Source of the DNA: Fistularia commersonii
Taxonomy: Eukaryota > Chordata > Actinopteri > Syngnathiformes > Fistulariidae
Direction of reading: 5' to 3'
Assembly: GCA_037954325.1 (NCBI GenBank)
Contig: JBBMNZ010000014.1
Coordinates: 11,816,956 to 11,880,955 of the forward strand
Length of the DNA stretch: 64,000 nucleotides
Numbering within the stretch: position 1 is the first letter of the stretch; every line of letters begins with the position of its first letter. The notes beneath the pieces are model-generated. The model ran no database searches and was not told the origin of the DNA. It worked only from the letters and a program-made list of their open reading frames with translations. Below are positions 1 through 42,435 of this stretch, piece after piece. Both the position numbers and the translations under genes were made by a program.

Positions 1-646
1 AAACAACTTCTCCATCTCATCTCTTGCTGACATTGACAGGTTGAATTGCGTTGTTTAACCTTACCTGTCTGTGATGGTAAGATTTCCGAGTACCTCAGTG
101 TCTCTCTTAACTTTCACCTAATGTGTATAGAAGTCATGGTAAAAAGTGGTAAATCTGCAGAATGTATCAATTCACCATCCTACGGGGAAATATCAGCCAT
201 GGACTCTATGTATTTCTGAATTTGATCATTAATTGACAAACTCGCAAATGTTCCCAAGCAAATGGGGGCCGAGACTAAAATGTTTTATCAATTTGAGCTA
301 ACTGATATTGCATTTTCCCCTCTGACTACATGCATACAGCCGTCTGTCAAAACATCTATACTACTGTCAAAAACACTATTTTCTAAACGTGAAAAAAATA
401 GCAATGTCCTATTTTTCCATATTTACAATTAGCCATATATCACATTCAAGCAGGCAGACAAGTTACAATCCTAAATCCATGCCTTCTGCCAGCTTTTGGA
501 ATGCAGTATGAAAACGTAAGAATTCGGAAAGAACCCAAGCATGCACAGGGACAGCATGCAGATTTGAGTCCAAAACGGTTTTTCTGTGAGGCAATAATGC
601 TAACCACTAAGCAACGCTAATATATACAGCCGATATATGTGAGTAA

Positions 647-701
<55 letters not shown>
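647..701. repeat. (TA)n microsatellite
   Basis: Nearly pure TA dinucleotide tract with a few C or G interruptions. It forms the left flank of the Tc1-type MITE, whose target is TA; more TA follows the element on the right. Confidence 0.95.
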
Positions 702-1057
702 CTGCTCAAAAAAATAAAGGGAACACTTGAACAACACAATGTAACTCCAAGTCAATCACACTTCTGTGAAATCATAGTGTCCACTCAGGAAGCAACACAG
801 ATTCATTTCGACTTGTTTTAAAGACATTACATCAAAGTTGGATCAGCCTGGAGTTTGTTTTCACACTTTAATTTTGAGTGTGATTCTTATCCAGACATCC
901 ATGGGTTGATACAATTGATTTCCATTGATCATTTTTGTGTGATTTTGTTGTCAGCACATTCAACTGTGTAAAGAGCAAAGTATTTCATAAGAATATTTCA
1001 TTCATTTAGATCTAGGATGTGTTTTTTAAGTGTTCCATTTATTTTTTTGAGCAGTCT
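702..1057. mobile_element. Tc1/mariner-derived MITE
   Basis: About 356-bp non-autonomous element with terminal inverted repeats starting CTGCTCAAAAAAATAAAGGG and ending in the complement (CCATTTATTTTTTTGAGCAG). The arms differ at one base over about 27. TA flanks both ends. The first 90 bases and last 260 bases match, as I recall it, a full-length fish Tc1-like family. The whole transposase is missing at a junction near 798-810, so this is an internally deleted derivative. Confidence 0.85.
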
Positions 1058-1089
1058 ATATATATGTACAATTGTATGTGTGTGTCGAC

Positions 1090-1142
<53 letters not shown>

Positions 1143-1163
1143 TAGACAGATAGACAGATAGAC

Positions 1164-1215
<52 letters not shown>
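1090..1215. repeat. (CAGA)n-(GATA)n compound microsatellite
   Basis: Tetranucleotide array that begins as CAGA units, passes through alternating GATAGACA units and ends as pure GATA. It starts about 30 bp after the Tc1 MITE end. Antisense frames through it read as Ser-Ile-Tyr-Leu or Ser-Val-Cys-Leu repeats and are not genes. Confidence 0.97.
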
Positions 1216-1439
1216 TACTGGAGTCATATGGATCTGAGCCAGGTTTTAGTGAATTTGAGAGTAAAAGGAGCAGGTTTGAGATATTGTGATAAGGGAACAA
1301 TTCCAATGATAAGGGAAGGATGAATGATAGAGGTAATTAAAGCAACCAGTGAGGGGAGACATGCTTTAACTAAAACAGTGGAGAAAGGGTCAAGCTGGCA
1401 GGTAGACAGTTTGGATTTTACAATGCTTTTTGATATACA

Positions 1440-2625
1440 CCTGTGGCCAAAAGCATTCCAAATAATCAGAATTATGTGTTCCAATCACTGGCCACAGGAG
1501 TATAAAATCAATCACCTAGGTATGCAGACTGTTTTTACAAACATTTGCGAAAAAATTAGTCATCCTCAAGGGCTCAGTGAATTCCAGCGTGGAACTGTGA
1601 TAGGGTGCCACCTGTAGCACAAATCTGGTTGTGAAATTTCCTTGCTCCTAAATATTCCTAAATCAACTGTCAGCTGTATTATAAGAAAATGTAAGTGTTT
1701 GGGATTGAAAGCAACTCAGCTACGAAGTTGTAGGCCAAGTTAACTGACGGAATGGGGTCAGCAGATGCTGAGGCGCATTGGTGCGAAGAGGTCACCAACT
1801 TTCTCCAGAGTCGATTGCTACAGACCTCCAAACTTCATGTGGCGTTCAGATAAGCTCAAGAAAAGTGCGCAGAGAGCTTCATAGAATGGGTTTCCATGGC
1901 CAATCAGCTGCATCCAAGCCACACATCACCAAGTGCAACGCAAAAAAATCCGATGCAGTGGTGTAAAGCACGCTGCCACTAGACTCAAGAGTAGTGGAGA
2001 CACGTTCTCTGGAGTGACAAATTGCACTTCTCCATCTAGCAATCTGATGGATGAGTCTGGGTTTGGCGGTTGCCAGGAGAACAGTACATGTCTGACTGCA
2101 TTGTGTCAAGTGTGTAGTTTGGTGAAGGGGGGGATTATAATGCGGGGTTGTCTTTCAGGGGTTGGGATTGGCCCTTTAGTTCCAGTGAAAGTAACTTTGA
2201 AACCTTCAGCATACCAAGACATTTTGGACAATTCCATGCTCCCAATTTTGTGGGAACATTTTGGAGTTGATCCCTTCCTTTTCCAACATGAATGTGCACC
2301 AGTGCACAAGGCAAGGTCCATAAAAACATGGATGACAGAGTCTGGTGTGGATGAACTTGACTGGCCTGCACAGAGTCCTGACCTCAACCGGAAAGAACAC
2401 CGTTGGGATGAATTAGAGCGGAGACTGAGAGGCAGGCCCTCTCGTCCAACATCAGTTCGTGACCTCAAAAATGTGCTTCTGGAAGAATGGTCAAAAGTTC
2501 CCATTAACACACTCCTGAACCTTGTGGACAGCCTTTCCACGTCATATTGAACCCTATGGATTAGGAATGGGATGTCACTTAGTTTCATATGCGGTAGGTG
2601 GGTGAGCGAATATATTGTATCAGTA
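1440..2625 (+). mobile_element. Degenerate Tc1-like transposon
   Basis: Older Tc1-like element with eroded ends. The left end keeps GGCCAAAAGCATTCC and the right end keeps GGTGGGTGAGCGAATA, which are remnants of the family inverted repeats (CCAAAAGTATTCGCTCACC type). Between them lies a broken transposase gene. The outermost bases of both repeats are lost, so the limits are approximate. Confidence 0.85.
1543..2590 (+). pseudogene. Tc1 transposase pseudogene (DDE family)
   Basis: The N-terminal helix-turn-helix region reads GLSEFQRGTVIGCHL and hits a stop at 1615-1617. A second frame from about 1790 carries SIATDLQTSCGVQISSRKVR. A third frame (1933-2550) carries the C-terminal catalytic region: YQDILDNSMLPILWEHFG, FQHECAPVHKARSIKTW, DWPAQSPDLN and EHRWDELERRLR. 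Several frameshifts separate these parts. The second catalytic Asp of the usual QHDCAP motif is Glu here (QHECAP). The first Asp survives in WSD at about 2012-2020, but in another frame. No active enzyme can be made. Confidence 0.88.
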
Positions 2626-3007
2626 ATGGATAGGAGAGTGAAGTTTGGAAAATACAGATATGGACAGAGTGGGGAACAGGGAGTCAGCTTTAGAAACAGT
2701 AGCTGCGTGAGAATCAAGAAGAATCAAGAAGAAAGACATAAGGGAATTACAGAAGTCAGCAGAACGCAAACTGCATGAGAAGGGAGAGAGTCCCGGGACC
2801 TGGTAATGTAGTTAAAAAGCGAAAAAAAGATGCTGGGTGTCAGATTCATTGGAGGAGATTAAACCGTTGTAGTACGTGGATAATGAAAAGCAGTCCTTGT
2901 AAAATATAGTCTGGTTATTGTACAGCTCCTTGTCTACTGTGAGTCTACTGCTGTCTTATAGAGGCATGCCAGTTGGCGTCCTTCAGCTTTGAGGAAACAT
3001 AACATAG
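2626..3007. other. Non-coding, no recognised feature
   Basis: Purine-rich sequence with a small direct repeat (AATCAAGAAG twice at 2711-2730). The 68-codon forward frame at 2572-2778 starts inside the Tc1 element and shows no family motif. Confidence 0.4.
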
Positions 3008-3015
3008 GTGTAAAC

Positions 3016-3496
3016 CAGGGGTGGGCAAACTTTTTGACTCAGGGGCCGCACTGACTTTTTAAATTTGACAGACGGCCGGGTCACCACAAGATACGATACA
3101 TATGGAAAAAAAAACGCATTTGTCAACGGTACATATCAGACTCGTCTGACATATGCTTTGAAAATAAGATAAGTTTGGTTTTGAATGCTCTGATGTTTGC
3201 TTGCATTTCATGCACAAACCAGTTTTTCCTTTGTTGCTTCATGTCCAGCTCATTCACGTGTATCAGTATGTTCACAGTAAAGGTTAAAACACAAAGCCAA
3301 TCTTTGTCATTCAGCTCCGGAAAATTCTCAAGTGTTCTCAAGTAGCTCCAAAAATGAAATAATCTCCTGTTTGAGCTCCCACATTCATTGATCCGATCAA
3401 GCATGAAGTATGAATTCTGTATCGATCTTTGGCGGGCCGGATTAAAAAGACCAACGGGCCAGATGTGGCCCGTGGGCCGTAGTTTGCCCGCCCCTG
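3016..3496. mobile_element. hAT-type MITE with perfect 8-bp target duplication
   Basis: 481-bp element with ends CAGGGGTGGGCAAACT and AGTTTGCCCGCCCCTG, which are inverted repeats with one mismatch. It is flanked by the identical 8-mer GTGTAAAC at 3008-3015 and 3497-3504. CAGGGGTSGGCAAACT ends plus an 8-bp duplication are the signature of Charlie-like hAT transposons. The subterminal GGGCCGCACTGA and GGGCCAGATGTGGCCCG segments fit this. No transposase motif is visible, so it depends on another element to move. The crossing minus-strand ORF (3123-3731) is spurious. Confidence 0.92.
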
Positions 3497-3504
3497 GTGT
3501 AAAC

Positions 3505-6337
3505 CAAAGTACAGGGCTAAAGAAGGCGACTAATTGGTGTTTCAGTGGTGCAAATGTATTGAGAAAATTGCTGTTGTCATAGTAGTGGGAAACCAGTTCA
3601 TCAGTGGTCGAGAGGCTGCAGGTCTGAGGAAGGTCATTTTTGACAGATGTTTTAGAAAGTGCCAGATTCAAATTAAATAGTGCATTAGATACTAAGCCTT
3701 GATCCAGGGAGCTGTATTGCAGTGTATTCAAAGGAGCGGAAGACTAGGGCAGTCACAGGCAGGACTTTCCACTAATGCAGTGAATCATCACAAGACCCCA
3801 CCCCGAGCTGTGGGCTTGTAAACAAGTGGACTGGATTCATTCAGTGAAACAAAGTCATTTGGCTGTTGCCATGTTTAAACAGGTGGAGGAGCCTGTGGAT
3901 AGGAGGTAGGTCTTGATCTAGCCAGACAGCACCAACAGGAGAACCTTTAAGAACATGGCTTGCGTTGTCGTCTGACAATTTAAAACTAAGACACTCATAC
4001 AATGTCATTCAACAACCGTGAAAGTATATACTCAAAAAGTGTTGACTAGACCCATGACTAGAGTGCACACAACCAGAACCAGAAACTTCTAGATAACTGA
4101 ACACTGACTAGCAATTAAACAGTACATAAGCAATAACTCTGCAGATTCCCTGTTTTTACTACAGACACAATAAAAATTGATGAATGTCTATGGATTGAAA
4201 CACGAGTGCCACAGAAAAAAATCCACCACTTCTAAGAGCTTGTTTCTAACCTCATAACTTGGTCTTAGTTGCCAGAAAAAGATGAATTTCTTAAATAATC
4301 TTGGTATCTTCAATCTCTCACAACTGAAACTGTGTCTATGAAATGGAAGGTCTCGGGCATTTGAAGCACACATAGCTACCTGCAACACAGCACAATAGAA
4401 CACGGTTTATTAGAAGATGTTAACAATTGTGAATTGTATGACAGTGAGACCTGTATCCATTGTGACACAGTTATTGACTAGGCGAAGTGTTTTGTCGAGA
4501 GATGGGTCTATTGTTGTTCAGTCTGTGGTCAGGTTTACACTTTTCAGTGTGTCCTTCTGTGATTTTTTTTTCCATTCAGTGCTTTTAAAAACATTATTAA
4601 CAACATGTCTTTAATGGTGACACAACTCAATAGAAGGAGAAATTGTTTCACTGCTAAATAAAAGAAACGTGATCAGAGCAAAGCTTGAGCCCTGCAGCGC
4701 TGGCACAATGTTGTTCGGGGAGAAATCTTACAAGGGGCAGATGACACCATATTGAAGGTTTTAAAAATGTATTGTTTTATATTCAATTATATTACTTGAC
4801 TCAGGAAGAGTTCATTTACTGCTGTCCTTATTTTTCGTTCCCATCATCTTGATACATTAAAATTGCACATGGGGGGGCTTCAGTGATTGAACACATACAT
4901 GTTTTAATCCAAAGTTTAAATGAAGAAATCAAAAAAAGTATCTAATTTGAGATTGAAATGTCAAATCCATGTTGTAAGCATTTTTGGCTTACAGTTGTTG
5001 GCTTTGCTGAAAAGTGCATATGAACCGAGTTCTGACAAATTTATTTCAGTTTACCACATTTTTCAAGAGTATTTTGTAATCTTGCATGCAGATGTGACAA
5101 AAAAACCGAATGCCATAATGCCGGTATTTCCACACCACATTGAACTTGTTATCGCTGATTATATTCAGCAGCGAAATACACTGAGCCACTGTAATCACTG
5201 CGCCCAGCTGTCTGGTTATGAATGCAGTTTTGGCTACCAACATAAAACTCATTTTCAATACTTTAGCAGTACTTCATCTGTGTGTTATTGCTGGGGCATC
5301 CCGGGCCCATATTGAGATCAAAATGAGGGACTGGATGAAGATGGGTGTTATCCAAATCAGGACCTAGTTCTGGGTACACAGTAACAACCATGGCATGGTT
5401 TCATGACAAGATGGTCTCAACAGCATTATGTGATTTGTATTTGCTCATTTCCAAGTCTGACTTGGCAAAATAGGCCAATTTGTTGTGAAATAAAGCTACA
5501 TTATGACTCAGTGTACTAATGTACATTAAAATGGGAATAAGCAGAGTATTGCAAGATTGCACCATGTGGACCAGATATAAAAAAAGGAAAAAAGAAATGG
5601 AAAAGAAGAATGTTCCTTTTCTGTGACATTATATATAGCTGTGGTTGAATTCTTTACTCTGGACACTGATCTGGAACCATCAGATGTTTATGCAGACCAG
5701 GATCAATATAGCATGGATGCACAATGACATTAATTGAAGTTTTCCCCACCATCTAATCCTTTTTTCATTTGCAGATTTTCTGATCATTATTAAACGATTC
5801 CTTTTGCTTTTTCGCAAACGTCTTTTCTCCTAATTTTCAGATTACAGAGCTGACCTTGAAATACATGACTTTTCTGCAGTCTTCTACCCAAGGACCTCAT
5901 GTGTTCCTTCTTATTCCTGCACAATTAAATATTAATTTTAGGGCTGAAAGTGCTGTACTGGATTGTGCAGAATATATAAACAGTTAAAACATTATTTTCT
6001 CCTTTCAGTAGATCTGTGGATAGAGGGGCGATTTTTAAGCTTCACAAACCAAGTTAAGTGTAATCTGAGACTGTGTCAATAAGCATTTCACAGTACCTGA
6101 TATGAGCACTTTAATCTGGTGTCATCTTAGTTAGCGTAGTGTTATACAGATGTAAGGATATTCAACATATTAAGAGTGAAAGTGATTCACAAGAGTGAGT
6201 TTCATCAAGATTATTTTGAAAACGTTTAATAGAATCTAGAATCGTCTAGGTGACATTGCATTATATATAAAATATTTATATAGACTATGACTGAATTGTT
6301 AAAGCCCAGACGTCACTGTGTTCGAGTCTTATGAGGC
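3505..6337. other. Non-coding; tafa5 3' UTR or downstream flank
   Basis: AT-rich, no recognised repeat or exon. The part nearest 6337 should be tafa5 3' UTR. ORFs at 3123-3731, 4188-4403 and 4920-5315 show no domain, no splice-supported extension and no familiar motif, and are treated as chance frames. Confidence 0.5.
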
Positions 6338-36418
<30,081 letters not shown>

Positions 36419-36628
36419 CCTACACCTTGTGCCTTGTTTTAGACTATCCAAACTTTGAACGTTTGCGACTCTTAGATGTCAAGCTGATCGGCTGAAGTGT
36501 GGCTTATCCAGTCTGGTCTCCACAGCCTGGCGCCGGCATCCATTTTGAGGTTATAATATGAAGAGGGACAGATTAAAATCCCCCTTTTGCTTTTCAAATT
36601 CCCTCGGTGAGCTGCATATCCACCCAGG

Positions 36629-36680
36629 CACACACGCGCGCGCAAACACACGCACACACATACACACACGCACACACACA
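36629..36680. repeat. Imperfect CA/CG-rich simple repeat
   Basis: CACA with CGCG and TA interruptions, about 210 bp upstream of the tafa5 start codon (minus strand). It may lie in the 5' UTR or proximal promoter. Confidence 0.9.
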
Positions 36681-37068
36681 GGCAGCGTAATGTGGGCAGA
36701 TCTGGTCAAGTTTACGCAGCAGTGGTGTGAGGAGCTGAGATCCACTGGCTTGCTCCTTCAAAGAACTGGAGGTGTGCAGAGGGGAGAAAAAGAAGCAATC
36801 CCTTGCGGTTTGGATCCTCACGGGGAGACGATGGTGGGGGTAAAGTCAGTCGCTAAAAAGGAAAAAAAAAAAGAAGCTTTATCCCGCTCTTTTTGCTCCG
36901 CACAATCATGGATCAAATCCACCGGCAATTTCTGCGCGCAGCGCGGCTGTGCGGCACCAGTGAGTCCAGCCGGACATGACTAACCTGCCAATGAGCACCG
37001 AAACTTCAGCAGAAACTCCGGATCTCTCCCCCTCCCCTCGCCTCCCACCACGCACCAAAAAAAGAAGA

Positions 37069-37071
<3 letters not shown>

Positions 37072-37099
<28 letters not shown>
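37072..37099. repeat. 28-base A homopolymer
   Basis: Uninterrupted A run on the plus strand, preceded by A-rich AAAAAAAGAAGAAGC, inside the CpG-rich block. Confidence 0.97.
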
Positions 37100-37452
37100 C
37101 TAGTTGCACGGATGCGTTACGGAATGGCACGTCAACAAACCCAAGCGCCGCGCTTCGCCGGACGGATCGCGCCCGGAGCGGTTGCGGGGCTGCAGTGACA
37201 CACGCCCGTCAACTGTATGAGCGGTGCGCGGGGGACTGGGTGGATGGGGGCGGTAGGAAAACTCCCGGAGACGATGCCTTTCGGACACACGGATCAAAGC
37301 AGACACTCCCGTTTGCGCAGTCGAAGGTTGTGCGTGTTCGACCAGTTCTTTTGCTTGCGGCCGATGAAGAGGAAGACTCCTCGTTCCACGGATGGAGACG
37401 CCGCTGCCGCTGCTGCTGCACCCCGACTTGCCTTGAGTTATGATTTCCCCAT

Positions 37453-37494
37453 CCTCTCCCTCTCTCTCTCTCTCTCTCCCTCTCTCTCTCTCTC
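37453..37494. repeat. (CT)n microsatellite
   Basis: CT repeats with two CCC interruptions, at the outer edge of the CpG-rich region. Confidence 0.95.
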
Positions 37495-37570
37495 ATACAC
37501 AGACCCACAAACACACACACACGGACACAGTGTCCTAATTCCTCCCTCTCAGAGGAAAAACATGGACTCC

Positions 37571-38510
37571 GATGTGTAACAAACTGTATCTGATGATGAC
37601 GCTTGTTGATGCTTTTGATATTAAGACATAATAAAAGGTCCTATCTCAGTCCAAAAAGAGAAAAGAAGGTACAAGCAGCCCTCCCTTATCATCCCTGAGA
37701 CTGTTCATACCCCCTCCAGAATTGTTGATGTGTGCATTACATAGTATTAGAGGTTGATGGAAGCTTGTGCCCCCTGAGTGTGATCCGAAACCCCGCTGAA
37801 TTGAGTCTTCTGAAAGAACCATTTAAGACGCCTTTACTGTCATGGGACGATCCTAATAAGACACACACACACCTGCACCCGATTCAACGAACAGTAAGAC
37901 TTCACTTTATTAGCAGATGGAGAAGCCCCCCCTCCTGTGCACTGCTGTGCTATCAGCTTCTAAATGAACGACTTTTATGATGACGTATAGGTCGTGAGAA
38001 GGAGGCCCGCCACATCATTACTGTCACATCATGAAAAATTATAGACACTCACACTATTTTCAGTATTAAGGACATACTTTGCAGACCTCCCCTACCCGCT
38101 TCCCGCCACACTGTCACATCAGAGAATCATGTCACATCATAAACTGGCTTGCATCTCAGTTTCTCCACAGATTGGCTCTGTTTGGGCGCCTGTGGGAGAA
38201 ATAGAGGGAGACTTCCATTGCATACTTGTGCTTTTGAGTTCTGCAGCTTGTCTCAGTCAGGTACCTGCACAAAGAGCCTCCTTTCAGTCTGGAGCAGTGA
38301 TGTTGCAGCACCGTTGCAGTCGAATTTGTTATTACAACTGCAGGCTTGTGGAAAGTCATCCATTCGTTAACTTACTGCTTACCCTGCACTCGGGGTTACG
38401 GGGGAGCTGTCATTTGTATTGTACTGAATGTTACATTTAAAGTTGTCAGCTAAAAAAACAACAGAAAAACATAGAAGATATCAATTAATTCATGTGATTG
38501 TGACATGACT
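37571..38510. other. Intergenic, upstream of tafa5
   Basis: No exon recognised. At about 38358-38405 the text CATTCGTTAACTTACTGCTT followed by ACCCTGCACTCGGGGTTACG resembles a decayed piece of the common fish repeat that contains GCTTATCC-GGGTTGCGGGGG. Confidence 0.35.
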
Positions 38511-38734
38511 AGCATCATCTATCTCAACCTTCAAGAAACAGGTAAAAACTGTTCTCTTTCAGGACTTTTTACTGCGCTGATGCCCCAGATCAGGTTAGGG
38601 AGCAAGTTAGGCTATGCAGTGTGTGTGTGTGTGTACGTTTGTGTATGTATTTGTCAATAAAAAAAAAACAACTCACCAACCCAAGCTTACTGTTCTGTAT
38701 ATTTCCTGTGCATCGTGTATTTGCAAGTGTATTT

Positions 38735-38815
38735 GCAGTCCCTATGTCCTCTATTGTAAGTCGCTTTGGATAAAAGCGTCTGCCAAATGCAATGTAATTT
38801 AATGTAATGCAATGT
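38735..38815 (+). repeat. Tail of a dispersed fish repeat
   Basis: TGTAAGTCGCTTTGGATAAA followed by AGCGTCTGCCAAATG and (TAATG)-like repeats is a very widespread teleost repeat 3' end. The full element may begin as far left as about 38510; the left limit cannot be fixed by eye. Confidence 0.65.
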
Positions 38816-39067
38816 TGTGCAGAGGCTTCATTACTGTGTCATGCATGTGATTTCCACACTTTTGCTTCAGCTGAATAACCATGCGCCTAAACTTTGCCGT
38901 TGCTGACTGATTCACTTTCAAATTTCAAGTCTCTTGTCAGTTCCATTTACTGAACTACACCTTTTTGACCTTGTAAGTATTATATCATAATAATTTTGTA
39001 TTCAACAATGAAAACAATTGGGAAAATTGCCCCAAATGAGTGAGTGAATATTGTCTGTCTGTATGTA

Positions 39068-39195
39068 TATGTGGCCCTGTGATTGACTGGCGACCAGTCC
39101 AGGGTGTACCCCGCTTCTATGACAGCTGGGATCGGCTCCAGCATCCCCCCGACCCTGAGTGCAGGATAAGCCCCTGAAGATGGATGGATGGATTC
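39068..39195 (+). repeat. LINE/SINE-tail repeat, copy 1
   Basis: CCCTGTGATTGACTGGCGAC, then CAGTCCAGGGTGTACCCCGC, CAGCTGGGATCGGCTCCAGC and a (GGAT)n end. This is the abundant fish repeat tail ending in GATGGATGGA. A second copy lies at 60132-60262. Confidence 0.8.
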
Positions 39196-42100
39196 AACAA
39201 AGAATGATTTGCCCTTTTCAGGATTACTTAAGTCCTCTGAACCCAAACATCACTGCCCTCTACTGTTTGAAAACAGGCTATTGTTATTTGAATATGGTAT
39301 TTGTTCAGGTGACGGGTGTCATCACGAAGTCATATATCATCACCATATATCATGCCTCCCCCTCCCTGTGAATAAAGCCCTGTATCTATAGACTGCAGTG
39401 CAAGGTTTTAATTCCTTGCCTTTGTCTTTCCAGTGGCCAGTCAGAGGTCTTGTCAAGCTAATTTCCAAATCTCCCCAGATTGAAAAAAAAAAAAACATCA
39501 TCCCCACAATTTTATACTACTTTGATCTACACATTTGATGTTCAGTTCATTGCATAATAACTTTAAGACTGTTAGCACACTGTCTTACACTTGCATTTTG
39601 TTCTTTCCAGTTTTGGCAACTTTGGGCTGTGGGGTGACGGCTGCTCTCTGTCTCACAGGCTCTCTTGCTCAGTCAGTTTCCCTCACATGAAAGGCAGGTG
39701 GAGCAGTTTGAAGGCTGGATGTTTCATGTAAAAATACACTCGCTGGAAATATGAAAACGCAATGTAATGCACGTTACTAAGGGATGCTAAGGATGGAGCC
39801 GACTGTTTTTACAGTGACATGCAAATGTCCACATGATCCAAGACCGGAAAAAGTGAGTCTGCATTGCTTTTCATTTTATCCTGAACTGACTGTCATGTTA
39901 TTGTTCATACTTGTAAAGCCTCCACCCTTTGCCCCCATTTTAAGGGAGGGGGCTGTTTTTTTTCCCCCCTTTCTATTTATTTTTATAATGCAGCAGATGA
40001 AATTAATTTCAAACAAAGTAGTTTGTCCTTTTCGTTCTCTTTGCCTGCTATAATTGATGTGTATTTTTGTGTCGCTGAATATGTATATATTGTGCATATA
40101 TATTACCTAAATATTTGCAGTACAACTGGTATGTTTATGTGCCTGTTTGATGATAATACTTGTCTTCTTGTGAAACAGAAAGGCTTACTAATGTGATGCA
40201 TAGTTGCTGAGGAAACAGGATGTAAAATAGTTACTGCCATCCCGAACCTATAGCTCTAAAATGATTAAATCCAATCATTTGGCTGCATGGTAAATAACTC
40301 AATTTTTGCTCTGCTAAGAGTTGCTGTATCCCAAATGGTGTTACATAATAGACCAATTTGTATTATTGCAAATCAAAGTTTGTAGTGTGTTTCTGCATAA
40401 TTTTTCGGTTTTCAGGATACAGTTTAAAGATTTACTTTCATGCTTTATATCTACCTTTTCAACAGCAGAAAGAGAAACAACTTATAGTTACATGAAAAAT
40501 AAAATAAAAGTTGGGACTTATTTCAACTAACCTGACTGACTGTAATTCAAATGACAGAGTTACTCTCTCGTCTTTTTAAATGTTTTATATTGAGTCAACC
40601 AACACATCTCTTACAATGCCCTGATCCCTGCACAACATCGACATGGGAAAAAACAGACTGTGATAACAAAGAATTTTCTGCACCAACCTGCCACGATTTC
40701 ATTTATTTATCATTTGTACTTACTGCAGGCTGACGTATCCTGACCTGAGTGCTTGATTTGAGTTGTTTGTGTTGCTTAAAGATGTGCTTATGCTTTCTAC
40801 CTCCAATAGCTGCAGACACTGCTCATCAAATAAAAATATAAATGAAAGGTCTGCATTTTTCTAAATTCCAATTTACTAAAAATATTTTTTCTTTCGAAAG
40901 CATAAAATCAGCATTTCCCCCTATTTCAGTAATGAATGTCCTTCTTTTGATAGGTAAGTCCGTGAATTAATCTGAGATCTAAAATTATGCTATTTTAATT
41001 CAAGCCACTTGATTCCATACTTTCATCCCTATTTTTAAATGTTATGCTTTGGTGTGAGGGCATTTGCCAGAAGCATGACAAATAAACAGCCATCATGTGA
41101 CTCGCCTGAAAGGCTATGTCATTTAGTATCTTTTAATTGTGAAATGGTTTGTATGCCAATTTGACCATCAAACTTGAAATACTTAAATATAAGGAAATCA
41201 AAAGAGGTTAGAAAAAAACAAAACGGACAGTAGTTTATGCTCAACATTTGCATAGGGCTTTCTAATTGTGCTACATTTTGCCTGTAAATTTCCTCTCAAG
41301 GACTATAGCATGGGTTGTCAGTTACCCAATTTCAACAAAGAAAACAGGATTGCATGTCCATTAAATTAGTAGTATTTGTAATGAATGCATTTGCTGTGTG
41401 TTTAGCACTACTGGTATTGTAACAACTTAATTATGCATGCACAATGTATTCAAAGCTGTTTTATAGGTCAGTTATCATGGTCAGTGTTATTAAATTATTG
41501 AAGTGAAAGCAGATTTTCACTGCAATGGAGATCCAAAGGTCATTCAGCAGTACTTCCACCTGGAAAAGTAAAGACAGACTCTTGCTGGCAGCAACGCAGA
41601 GGGAGTTCTTCAAAGGTGAATCACAACAAACCAACAGGAACAACAGCCCCTTTCCAACGGTTTAACCTGATTATTTCTCAAATTATTCACTCTTTATGTG
41701 TCATCGTTCAGACCAACAAGTGGTGATGATGAACAATCTAACCCTCAGCAGACCAAACAAAAGCATTAGGAAATTTTTGTTTCAATTTCCACCTGGGTCA
41801 AGTGAGCTGTAGGAGCACTTATTTTGCTTTCTAAAGAGAGGTGTTCTTTTGACTTCTTTGAGGACGGTAATGAAAGAAATAGAGACACAAAATGGATGAG
41901 TTGACATTTGATTCTTTAAGCCCTGATGCTGTACCTCAGTGCAGTGTGGGAATATTGCCCCCCTACCCAACCCGCATTACAATTAATAGCAAATACGTTC
42001 AGAAAGATGATGAGGTTCATTGTTTCAGGCAACATAATATAATATATCGTGGAGCTTGGAATTTAAATTTTTAAAGCTTGTAAGCAGAGACACTTTCCAC

Positions 42101-42392
42101 AGACCACAGATTTGACAATTTCTCCATCAATTCCAGCCTTGCACATATTTCTTCACTTATACTTCCAATACCATCACATTAATATTTAATAACAAAGTCT
42201 GGACTGTCTAGAGCACATTAATACTTTCATTGTTCTTTCTGTGAGTAAAATTACTACAGTGCAATAAATGTTCACAGGTAACCAAAACCAAACTGGAAAG
42301 ATATAAAATAGTTATAAAACTAGGACTACTGACAGTGGTTTAGCTTTTTCTCAAGGAGGGAGCAAAAATGTGCATACTTGGAATGACAAATT

Positions 42393-42435
<43 letters not shown>

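Larger units (their letters stand above)
36419..37570 (-). promoter_or_regulatory. tafa5: tafa5 5' UTR/promoter region with CpG-rich block
   Basis: Upstream of the tafa5 start on the minus strand. The segment at about 36930-37450 is clearly GC-rich and dense in CpG compared with the AT-rich surroundings, as expected for a CpG-island promoter. It also contains a CA/CG-rich simple repeat (36629-36680), a 28-base A run (37072-37099) and a CT tract (37453-37494). The transcription start and any non-coding 5' exon cannot be placed by eye. Forward-strand ORFs crossing this block look like frames through biased DNA, not proteins. Confidence 0.5.

Noticed and set aside
3123..3731. 202-codon minus-strand ORF
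   Set aside because: It crosses the right end of the hAT MITE and its target duplication, with no domain on either side.
4920..5315. 131-codon ORF with Cys/His-rich end
   Set aside because: No recognisable domain, no splice partner and AT-rich codon content; treated as a chance frame.
36558..37579. Overlapping forward ORFs of 103-155 codons upstream of tafa5
   Set aside because: Long frames are expected in CpG-rich and simple-repeat DNA; translations are Arg/Lys/Ser biased and show no domain.
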